Notes under the pieces: generated by a model
What the model was told of the DNA's origin: nothing
Seen by the model: only the letters and a program-made list of their open reading frames with translations
Databases searched by the model: none
NCBI GenBank assembly: GCA_022736495.1
Contig: DZCR01000192.1
Span: 1 to 5,792 of the forward strand
Source: Desulfobacca acetoxidans
Lineage (GTDB): Bacteria; Desulfobacterota; Desulfobaccia; Desulfobaccales; 0-14-0-80-60-11
Direction of reading: 5' to 3'
Length of the DNA stretch: 5,792 bases
Position numbers and translations under genes: made by a program
Shown here: positions 1 to 5,771 of the stretch, one piece after another
How positions within the stretch are numbered: position 1 is the stretch's first letter
Layout: the number at the start of each line of letters is the position of its first letter

Positions 1-84
1 AGATATCACAAAGCGGAGATTAATTAAAGCTAATTGTGAATCAATACACTAGCTTCCGGAAGTAAGGGGGTCTAATCCCCTGGA
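1..84. other. AT-rich intergenic tail at the left edge
   Basis: No gene is visible here. The first 50 bases are much more AT-rich than the rest of the window and contain TCACAA (6-11) facing TTGTGA (34-39), with the palindrome TTAATTAA (20-27) between them. This could belong to the control region of a gene outside the window, but nothing in the window decides that. Confidence 0.3.
65..81 (-). terminator. Possible weak terminator hairpin after the cyclophilin gene
   Basis: Directly after the TAG stop, the minus strand can form AGGGG paired with CCCCT around a 7-nt loop. A second perfect palindrome, CTTCCGGAAG (53-62), follows immediately. There is no T-run after either, so classical rho-independent termination is doubtful. 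The hairpins may instead protect the mRNA 3' end. Confidence 0.3.
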
Positions 85-693
85 CTATTCCTTTACGACC
101 GTGGCCTTGATGATGGTCACCGGTTGCGCAGGCACGTTCTCATACATGCCTTGAGTGGTGGTGGGCACTGTTTTAATTTTGTCCACTACCGCCTGGCCCT
201 TGATCACCTTGCCGAACACCGCGTAGCCCCAACCCCCGGGGGTCGGCGAGGTGTGATTGAGGGGAGTGTTGTTGGCCACGTTGATGAAAAACTGGGCCGT
301 GGCCGAATCCGGGTCATTCGTCCGGGCCATGGCGATGGTATACGCATCATTTTTCAGACCGTTATTGGCTTCGTTCTTGATGGGCGCCCGGGTCGGCTTC
401 TTATTCATTTGGGCATCCAAACCGCCCCCCTGAATCATGAAGCCGTTGATGACCCGGTGAAAAATCGTGCCGTCGTAAAATCCCGCGTTGACGTACTCCA
501 AAAAATTGGCCACCGTAGCCGGGGCCTTGTCCGGATACAACTCCAGGGTGATGTCTCCCATACTCGTTTCCAGCTTGACCAACGGATGACTCCTTTCTGC
601 TCGGGCACGCGGCCCGGCTCCCAAGATTAACCCCACCATGAGGCAGATGGCCAGGATCAGCGTGCCGAACCTGTTACCCCCGATTATGTTCAT
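85..693 (-). CDS. Exported cyclophilin-type peptidyl-prolyl cis-trans isomerase (PpiA-like)
   Basis: This 202-residue protein should catalyse cis-trans isomerisation of X-Pro bonds in proteins folding outside the cytoplasm. Residues 1-32 look like a Sec signal peptide: a short N-region with Arg8, a hydrophobic stretch at about 9-27, and an Ala-Arg-Ala site that predicts cleavage after residue 32. The rest is one cyclophilin domain (about 38-200). It has the FHRVINGFMIQGGG block with catalytic Arg80, Phe85 and Gln88, the MAR segment (122-124), SATAQFFIN (130-137) and GWGYAVFGKV (154-163). The short loops and the absence of the eukaryotic cyclosporin-contact Trp match bacterial PpiA/PpiB proteins, and the signal peptide points to the PpiA type. 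The start is supported by GGAGG at 701-705, seven bases upstream. It follows the deaminase gene at a 161-nt distance, so it probably has its own promoter. It could instead be a lipid-free membrane-anchored form if the signal is not cleaved. Confidence 0.95.
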   Translation of the reverse strand: MNIIGGNRFGTLILAICLMVGLILGAGPRARAERSHPLVKLETSMGDITLELYPDKAPATVANFLEYVNAGFYDGTIFHRVINGFMIQGGGLDAQMNKKPTRAPIKNEANNGLKNDAYTIAMARTNDPDSATAQFFINVANNTPLNHTSPTPGGWGYAVFGKVIKGQAVVDKIKTVPTTTQGMYENVPAQPVTIIKATVVKE

Positions 694-854
694 CCCGCTT
701 CCTCCATCTCAAATGAGTTCTCCTTACCGTTCCAAACCAGAACGGCAATTTTCGCCAGTTTAACAAATAGCCTTTCAATGCGTAAAGAAAAACGTGTTGC
801 CCTGAGGAGTTTCCAGCCCCGGGTGGCCCCCGAGAGTCGGCGCCAGCCGTCTCC
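694..854 (-). other. Gap between deaminase and cyclophilin genes, with two weak dyads
   Basis: This 161-nt stretch holds no credible gene. Two inverted repeats are visible. CCGTTC (727-732) pairs with GAACGG (740-745) around a 7-nt loop, in the leader of the cyclophilin gene. TGAGGAG (803-809) pairs with CTCCTCA (851-857), a wide hairpin that overlaps the deaminase stop codon; on the minus strand a short T-rich run (about 783-793) follows it some 10 nt later, so it may act as a poor terminator. On the minus strand, TTTACG followed 18 nt later by TAAACT resembles a weak sigma-70 promoter for the cyclophilin gene, with four of six matches in each box. None of these is strong evidence. Confidence 0.3.
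701..705 (-). promoter_or_regulatory. Shine-Dalgarno site of the cyclophilin gene
   Basis: On the minus strand this reads GGAGG, seven bases before the ATG at 693. It supports the assigned start, which is also the one that gives a complete signal peptide. Confidence 0.75.
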
Positions 855-1346
855 TCAATAGACCTGTCTTCCGGGAATTTTCTCCCAGGTTTTCAGGAGT
901 TGTCGGCATTCGGCTAGGAGAAAGTGGGGATAAATGGCCACCGGACTGCCGCCCAGGATTTGCATCTGCTGGATGCCGATGAGCATCTCGTTGAAACCCA
1001 GGCGGGCCACCTCCTGCATGGCGGTGCCGTAGATGACGCGCCTTAAGCGGGCCCAGTGAATCGCCGCAAAGCACATGGGGCAGGGTTCGGTAGTGGTATA
1101 AATCTCGCAACCCGACAAGTCGTAGGTTTGCAGCTTGGCGGCCGCCAGGCGAATGGCGTTCACCTCCGCGTGGCAGGTAGGGTCGCGCTCTTGCAGCACG
1201 GTGTTATGGGCCACGGCCAGGACCACATCCCCTTTGACGAGGCAGGCCCCGAAGGGGCCGCCGGCCAACTCCGCCAGGTGCTCCAGGGCCTCGGCGATGG
1301 CCCGGTGCATGAAAACCGGATTGGGTGGGGAAACCCGAGCGGCCAT
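855..1346 (-). CDS. Zinc-dependent nucleoside/guanine deaminase (CDA superfamily)
   Basis: This 163-residue cytosolic enzyme belongs to the cytidine/deoxycytidylate deaminase superfamily. It should hydrolyse an exocyclic amino group from a purine base or nucleoside and release ammonia. The zinc site is complete: CHAEVNAI (58-65) supplies the ligand His59 and the proton shuttle Glu61, and PCPMC (88-92) supplies Cys89 and Cys92. The text around it (TTTEPCPMCFAAIHWAR, then GFNE at 117-120) is closer to the GuaD guanine deaminases than to TadA tRNA adenosine deaminases, and its ending in Tyr is reminiscent of GuaD, whose C-terminal segment closes the active site. The ATG at 1346 is supported by GAGG at 1353-1356 with 6-nt spacing. 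It starts only 29 nt after the T-run of the glutamate synthase terminator, so it lies downstream of that operon but is probably transcribed separately. The exact substrate cannot be told from sequence alone. Confidence 0.9.
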   Translation of the reverse strand: MAARVSPPNPVFMHRAIAEALEHLAELAGGPFGACLVKGDVVLAVAHNTVLQERDPTCHAEVNAIRLAAAKLQTYDLSGCEIYTTTEPCPMCFAAIHWARLRRVIYGTAMQEVARLGFNEMLIGIQQMQILGGSPVAIYPHFLLAECRQLLKTWEKIPGRQVY

Positions 1347-1352
1347 CGAAAT

Positions 1353-1356
1353 CCTC
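1353..1356 (-). promoter_or_regulatory. Shine-Dalgarno site of the deaminase gene
   Basis: The minus strand reads AGAGGA with a 6-nt gap to the ATG at 1346. This favours that start over the internal Met13, whose use would still leave the catalytic domain intact. Confidence 0.7.
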
Positions 1357-1375
1357 TTCAGGATTGCTTTTACAC

Positions 1376-1402
1376 AAAAAAGGCGGGACCCAGCAGCCCG
1401 CC
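1376..1402 (-). terminator. Rho-independent terminator of the glutamate synthase operon
   Basis: Read on the minus strand, GGCGGG (1402-1397) pairs perfectly with CCCGCC (1387-1382) around a 9-nt loop and is followed at once by six T (1381-1376). It begins about 20 nt after the TAG stop at 1423-1425. Position, GC-only stem and T-run make this a convincing intrinsic terminator, and it separates the operon from the deaminase gene. Confidence 0.9.
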
Positions 1403-1422
1403 CCTTAAGGTTTGCGTTCAGT

Positions 1423-4059
1423 CTATTCCCAGGCGTCTTCGATCTGGGTGAGGACCGCCAGCTTGACGGCCTGGACCTTGCGGTAAACCTGATCCGGGGC
1501 CCGCAGGCGGCCTTCCACGGTGAGGAGGTCCTCGTCGATGGAGATGCCGAACAGGCGCTCGTTCTCCTGGAGGTAAGGCAGGATGAGTTGCCAGTCGGCG
1601 GCTGTCAGCGGCACGATTTCGCCGCCGTTCAGTTGTTCCTCCACCACCTGCTGGTAGGGGTCCCGGATGTAGAGGGCGCCGCCTGAGGCCAGGGAGAAGA
1701 GGTTGCCACCGGGGTAGGGGTTGCGCTGGGGACGCAGGCGGCCCCGGGAGTCATACTCCAGGCCGTTGACGATGATAAAGCCGCCGCCCGCAAAGGGATT
1801 GCCAGCCATGAAGGATTCGGCCAAGAAGTCCAGGGCAGTACCGTTGATCACCGCCCGGGGGCGGCCCACCGCATTGATAAAGGGCCGGCCGGCGGCGTTG
1901 CCCAAGATATAAACGTCTCCACCCTTAGCGCCATACATGAAGGTCTGGCCCACATCGCCGTAGACCACCAGCTTGCCCCGCTTCATGATCTGCCCTAACT
2001 GGTCCTGGGCGTTCCCGTGGATATAGATGGCCATGCCGTCGATGCCCGAGGCCAGGTAGTCGCCGGTGCTGCCGTAAGCGTCGATACGGACCGCGTCGGT
2101 GTCGGCTCCGAAGCCGCAGCCCAGGAAGCGTTGGCCCTTGTACCCGTAAGTGAGGAATTGCCGCCAGCCCAACTCAAAGGCCCGGCACAGGAAGCGGGCA
2201 TCACAGCCGTCGCCTTCCGGCTCGAAGCCTTGGGCATCCAGGACCAGCACCGCGTCGTCCCGAGGCGGGGCGCTCAGACGTTGCCGGGTCTCAAAATCGA
2301 TCCAGCGGTAGCGGCTGTCATGGGGCTCGCCCACAGGCGGCGTGGCCCGAAAGATCTGGAGCAGGGATTCCACGAGCAGGCGCTGCAAGTGGCTCCGCTT
2401 CTTGTCCCCCGGATCATAGCGCCGGTCCAGCAGCAGGGTCAGGCCATTGATGGCCGCAGCCTTAAGGGCATCGCCCTCCTTGGCCTGGGCCACCGTTACT
2501 TCCAGGGCTTCCCGGAAATCGGCATACGACCACAAGGGGACGCTCCCCTTAACCCAGTGGAGGAGTTTATGGCCGCTGCTGTCTTCCAAGTGGGATTTGA
2601 TGAGCCGGGTTAATTCCGAGTCGTCACTGACGGTGATCTCCAGACGGGTCCCATCCCAGGGCCGCTGGTGCCAGGGCACGGTTTTGGGCTTGCCGAACTT
2701 GTCGTGGCAACTGAGGGCCATATGGCCGTTGTTGCTTTCCAGGGAGAAAATGAAGGAGCCGCCGTCGGTGGCGCTGCCGCCCCGGGCGTTCCAGTAAAGA
2801 TCGGCCACGGGACAAAACCGCGGGTCTTCTGCGGCCAGGGACTCCAGGGTGGCGTCGATGGCCTGCTTCTCGGAGCAGACCAGGCCGATCTGCACCTCGC
2901 CGTCATGCAGGGCAAAGACCTGGGGCCGGAGCATGGAGGTGTCGGTAATGCCGATGAGCTCGAAGCGCTTCCGGTCGGGGTCGTTCCTGGCGATGATGAA
3001 GAACCAGGGGCCGTCCGGGGAGCCATGGATATTGGTAGTCTGGAGATGACGGTAAATTTTCTGGCGTTCCGGGTCCAGGAGGTCGAAATCCCGCTCGGTA
3101 GTGGGGGCCATGGACTCGATCACGTACTCCAGGGGGTAGCCATAGAGCCGGTGCCAGAGGTCGAAGGTCAACACGGCTACTTCGGTATCCGTCAGGAACT
3201 GGGGATAAAAGTGGCGCTGGCTCAGATATTCGCTCACGGAATAGTAGTTGGCAAAGTCGCCGTTGTGTACCAAAGCGGTGTTGAGCGCCGCGAAGGGATG
3301 GGCGCCGCCGGGGTGCCACACCCGCCCCCGGGTGGGATAGCGCTGGTGCGCGATCCAGACGTGGGCCTTGAAATCCATGAGCTCGTAGTAGAGGGCGGAT
3401 TCTTCGGCATAGCCCACGATCTTCAGGATCATGAGATTGCGGCCCTGGGAGAGCACAAAGGCCTTTTTCTCACCCAGGGAAGCGTAATAGGTTTCATTCA
3501 GCCGGTAGCAGTTCTGGGCGACGAACTCGTCTTCCACCTTGCGCCAGGGGACTTCATAGAGCCGGTGGCGCTGCATAAAGTGCTGGAGCACCTCGGGCTT
3601 CACCCGCACGAAGTACTGCCAGACCTCCGGGGGTTTGACCATGAGGCCCGGCAAATCCCGCCAGTCGTCGATGGTGGGCTGGCGCCGGGTGTGATCCACC
3701 TTAAAAACTTCGTCAATGAAACGGGTCTCCACCTGGGTCCGGGCCTCGGCGTCCAGGTAGGCGATCTGAATCAGATAATCATCATCCAGGATGTCCTGTG
3801 AGACTCCCAAAGCATCGGCATCCAGGCCCACCGCGGCAATGCCGCCGCCCTTGCCGTTGCCCCGGTTGTGCATCTGCACCGAGGGCTGAAAAATATGACG
3901 GCCAGCCACCGGAACGTTGGCGGCAAAGCCGGTGACCCCGCAACCGCCTTCGTCCGCGGCCTTTTGGATGCGGCCATCAGAATAAGGGTTGGCGAAATCC
4001 CGGCGGGTGTTGAGCAACTGCAGACCCGAATGATTATTCAAATTGACGTTCGCCTTCAT
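1423..4059 (-). CDS. Glutamate synthase subunit: class II glutamine amidotransferase fused to GXGXG domain (GlxB-GlxC type)
   Basis: The 878-residue product should release ammonia from glutamine and pass it to the FMN subunit encoded just upstream. Residues are numbered from the ATG at 4059. Cys40 in GGCGVTGF is the expected N-terminal nucleophile, implying removal of a 39-residue propeptide. Class II motifs follow in order: HNRG (64-67), RYPTRG (240-245), GGAHPF (251-256), HNGDF (265-269) and TDTE (290-293). Residues from about 610 match the GXGXG beta-helix domain of glutamate synthases, with DAR (620-622), GQRF (642-645) and glycine-periodic turns through about 663-765. The stretch of about 425-605 is unassigned. 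The reading frame continues upstream to an ATG at 4113, but that extension is encoded by the palindromic repeat. The ATG at 4059 has GAGG (4066-4069) at 6-nt spacing, so I prefer it. The gene follows the FMN gene by 101 nt and ends at a strong terminator. N-methylglutamate synthase (Mgs) proteins share these domains and are an alternative. Confidence 0.9.
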   Translation of the reverse strand: MKANVNLNNHSGLQLLNTRRDFANPYSDGRIQKAADEGGCGVTGFAANVPVAGRHIFQPSVQMHNRGNGKGGGIAAVGLDADALGVSQDILDDDYLIQIAYLDAEARTQVETRFIDEVFKVDHTRRQPTIDDWRDLPGLMVKPPEVWQYFVRVKPEVLQHFMQRHRLYEVPWRKVEDEFVAQNCYRLNETYYASLGEKKAFVLSQGRNLMILKIVGYAEESALYYELMDFKAHVWIAHQRYPTRGRVWHPGGAHPFAALNTALVHNGDFANYYSVSEYLSQRHFYPQFLTDTEVAVLTFDLWHRLYGYPLEYVIESMAPTTERDFDLLDPERQKIYRHLQTTNIHGSPDGPWFFIIARNDPDRKRFELIGITDTSMLRPQVFALHDGEVQIGLVCSEKQAIDATLESLAAEDPRFCPVADLYWNARGGSATDGGSFIFSLESNNGHMALSCHDKFGKPKTVPWHQRPWDGTRLEITVSDDSELTRLIKSHLEDSSGHKLLHWVKGSVPLWSYADFREALEVTVAQAKEGDALKAAAINGLTLLLDRRYDPGDKKRSHLQRLLVESLLQIFRATPPVGEPHDSRYRWIDFETRQRLSAPPRDDAVLVLDAQGFEPEGDGCDARFLCRAFELGWRQFLTYGYKGQRFLGCGFGADTDAVRIDAYGSTGDYLASGIDGMAIYIHGNAQDQLGQIMKRGKLVVYGDVGQTFMYGAKGGDVYILGNAAGRPFINAVGRPRAVINGTALDFLAESFMAGNPFAGGGFIIVNGLEYDSRGRLRPQRNPYPGGNLFSLASGGALYIRDPYQQVVEEQLNGGEIVPLTAADWQLILPYLQENERLFGISIDEDLLTVEGRLRAPDQVYRKVQAVKLAVLTQIEDAWE

Positions 4060-4065
4060 GGATAT

Positions 4066-4069
4066 CCTC
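4066..4069 (-). promoter_or_regulatory. Shine-Dalgarno site that decides the amidotransferase start
   Basis: The minus strand reads GAGG six bases before the ATG at 4059. The in-frame ATGs at 4080 and 4113 lie at or inside the palindromic element and have no comparable site, so the 18 extra residues they would add are probably not made. Confidence 0.7.
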
Positions 4070-4078
4070 AATATTCTC

Positions 4079-4151
4079 ATGTAGGGCGGGCACTGCCCGC
4101 CAACCAGCAGCAATATAATTCTTGTTATGGCGGGCAGTGCCCGCCCTACAT
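4079..4151. repeat. 73-bp palindromic element with perfect 24-bp inverted arms
   Basis: The arm at 4079-4102 is the exact reverse complement of 4128-4151, around a 25-nt AT-rich centre. Each arm is itself nearly palindromic (4085-4101 and 4129-4145: GGCGGGC, a 3-nt loop, GCCCGCC). The element could therefore fold as one long hairpin or as two small ones, like paired REP units. The outer ends read TA-GGGCGGG and CCCGCCC-TA, which would fit a MITE-like element with TA ends, but no longer target duplication is visible. It fills 73 of the 101 nt between the two glutamate synthase genes. Similar GGGCGGGCAGTGCCCGCC units recur in many bacterial genomes as interspersed repeats, as I recall; copy number here was not checked. 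No T-run follows on the minus strand, so it is not an obvious terminator. Confidence 0.85.
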
Positions 4152-4160
4152 TAATACCGT

Positions 4161-5711
4161 TTACGGCCGGCGCAGATCGTCATCCACCGGGCGGTCGAAG
4201 TAGTCCAGGTGGGCCAGGGTATCGGTGCGGCCCACCAGCTCCCGGATGCTCCTCAGGCCCAGGCGCCGCAAGATTTCCTTCAATTGCCAGGTCCAGGCAT
4301 AGTACAGATTGCTGATGCGGTTGACTCCCCAGGCGACGGTCATCAGGTCCACCAGTTCCGGGTCGGTGGTGGCGATGCCCCGGGCGCAGCCCCGCCCACT
4401 TTCGCAGTTGTGGCAGCGCAGGCATTCCAGGGCCACCAGGTCGGCGGTGCCGATCTGAACGCCGTCGGCCCCTAACGCAATGGCCTTGGCGATGTCGTAA
4501 GCGTTGCGGATACCGCCGGAGGCGATGAGGGTGACCTGGTCCCGGATGCCTTCAGCTTTGAGGAACTGGTGCACCTTGGGGATGGCGTACTCAACAGGCA
4601 TGGCGATGTTCTTCTTGGCGATGTCCGGCGCCGCGCCGGTGCCGCCATAGCTGCCGTCCAACTGCACCACATGGGCCCCGGCGTAGTAGCTGCCCACGGC
4701 CACCATATCCACGTCGGTGGGGGTGGAGACCTTTACGGACACCAGGGTGCGGGGATTGATCTCCTTAATCCAATCGATGTGTTTCTTGTGGTCTTCCACC
4801 GAGTAAACGCTGTGGAAGGGGAACGGCGAAAACAGGGCGCTGCCCGGCACCGATTCCCGCATCTTGGCCACCGCAGGAGTGACTTTATCCCCCAGGAGGT
4901 GACCGCCCAGGCCGGGTTTGGCCCCCTGGGCATACTTGAATTCCACCATGCGCACCCGCTGGATGGTCTCCTCCCGGACACCGAACAACCCCGTGGCCAC
5001 CTGGGTGACCATATTATTGTCATAGGGGTACAGCGCTTCGGGGAAGCCGCCTTCCCCGGTGCTCACCATGGTGTTGAAGCGGATCGCAGCCTGGACCCGG
5101 GATATAATGGTATTGATGCTTACCGACCCGAAGGACATGCCGCCGCCGTACCAGGGCACCGACAGCTTGATCTGGGGCCGGCCGTCGCCCCGGCGGTTGA
5201 GCTCCACCTCCAGGGAGATGTCGTCGTGGCTCAACTGGAAGTCGGCCCGGGCCTTGGGGAACAGAAAACGCAGCTTGTCGAAGCCGCCGCCGGAGCCGCC
5301 CAGGCGGTAGTCCAAGTCGATGTGGGACAACTCGCCCGTCTCCGCCTGCCACCAGTTGGACAGGAGCAGATCCGCGGTCCAGCGGCTGTCGCCCAGGGTG
5401 CTGTAAACCGGGTGGATGCTGACCCGCAAAGCCTGGACCGGACATTGTTTGACGCAGTAATAATCATTGTTCTGGCAGGCCGTGCCCAGGCAGCGATAGC
5501 TCTTAGGGCGCCGGATGAATTTTCCAGCCTTGGAGTGCACCCCGAAAGGACAGACTTCAACGCAGCGGCCGCACTTGATGCACTTGGATTCGTCGCGGTA
5601 GACCCGGTACTTGCTCAAGGCATTCTTGAACCGGGACGGCGTGGGCACCGGCTGCCAGGGTTGCCCCGGGACCCAGGATTCGATGGGAATTACTTTCTTT
5701 GGTTGTGCCAT
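4161..5711 (-). CDS. Glutamate synthase FMN/iron-sulfur subunit with N-terminal ferredoxin domain (archaeal-type, GlxD-like)
   Basis: This 516-residue protein carries the synthase site, where ammonia and 2-oxoglutarate would be joined and reduced to glutamate on FMN. Residues 44-54 (CIKCGRCVEVC, then PF) are a standard [4Fe-4S] motif. Cys74, 79, 86 and 90 (C-x4-C-x6-C-x3-CP) probably bind a second cluster with unusual spacing. The FMN-binding TIM barrel spans about 180-480, with GGGMSFGSVS (189-198), STGEGG (217-222), GAKPGLGGHL (263-272), DGSYGGTGAAP (352-362), ASGGIR (397-402) and GADGVQIGTA (414-423). Cys430, 433, 436 and 442 occupy the place of the family's barrel-associated iron-sulfur cluster. 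No amidotransferase is present here; the next gene supplies it. Only one ATG fits, although its Shine-Dalgarno site is weak (GAGAG, about 14 nt upstream). The likely electron donor is reduced ferredoxin or an NAD(P)H oxidoreductase encoded elsewhere. N-methylglutamate synthase subunit C is an alternative. Confidence 0.92.
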   Translation of the reverse strand: MAQPKKVIPIESWVPGQPWQPVPTPSRFKNALSKYRVYRDESKCIKCGRCVEVCPFGVHSKAGKFIRRPKSYRCLGTACQNNDYYCVKQCPVQALRVSIHPVYSTLGDSRWTADLLLSNWWQAETGELSHIDLDYRLGGSGGGFDKLRFLFPKARADFQLSHDDISLEVELNRRGDGRPQIKLSVPWYGGGMSFGSVSINTIISRVQAAIRFNTMVSTGEGGFPEALYPYDNNMVTQVATGLFGVREETIQRVRMVEFKYAQGAKPGLGGHLLGDKVTPAVAKMRESVPGSALFSPFPFHSVYSVEDHKKHIDWIKEINPRTLVSVKVSTPTDVDMVAVGSYYAGAHVVQLDGSYGGTGAAPDIAKKNIAMPVEYAIPKVHQFLKAEGIRDQVTLIASGGIRNAYDIAKAIALGADGVQIGTADLVALECLRCHNCESGRGCARGIATTDPELVDLMTVAWGVNRISNLYYAWTWQLKEILRRLGLRSIRELVGRTDTLAHLDYFDRPVDDDLRRP

Positions 5712-5771
5712 AGTGAGATAATCTCTCTCATTACGTTAGGTCAGGATTTCGGTAATGTGGTTCTCTTTTTC
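5712..5771 (-). promoter_or_regulatory. Leader of the glutamate synthase operon with two dyads
   Basis: This short upstream region should hold the operon promoter, unless transcription comes from a gene beyond the window. Two inverted repeats are visible: GAGAT-A-ATCTC (5715-5725), which lies where a Shine-Dalgarno site would be expected, and CATTAC (5729-5734) facing GTAATG (5752-5757) across 17 nt, with an operator-like layout. I see no sigma-54 GG/GC promoter and no convincing sigma-70 boxes. Confidence 0.3.

Noticed and set aside
124..630. Plus-strand open frame opposite the cyclophilin gene
   Set aside because: It is an antisense shadow with low-complexity His/Gly/Arg-rich text and no recognisable domain.
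694..854. Riboswitch or small RNA in the deaminase-cyclophilin gap
   Set aside because: Only two simple short stems are present; no known riboswitch core or strong terminator was recognised.
775..1110. Alternative minus-strand frame overlapping the deaminase
   Set aside because: It is out of frame with the zinc-motif protein and encodes Pro/Arg/His-rich text without domain features.
2668..3801. Long plus-strand open frame (377 codons) opposite the amidotransferase gene
   Set aside because: It lies wholly antisense to a gene with clear catalytic motifs, its product has no recognisable domain, and long antisense frames are common in GC-rich coding DNA.
4060..4113. Upstream ATG at 4113 as the start of the amidotransferase gene
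   Set aside because: The 18 extra residues come mostly from the palindromic element, and a good Shine-Dalgarno site stands before the ATG at 4059.
4079..4151. CRISPR repeat or intrinsic terminator
   Set aside because: There is only one inverted pair with no regular direct repeats or spacers, and no T-run follows the hairpin on either strand.
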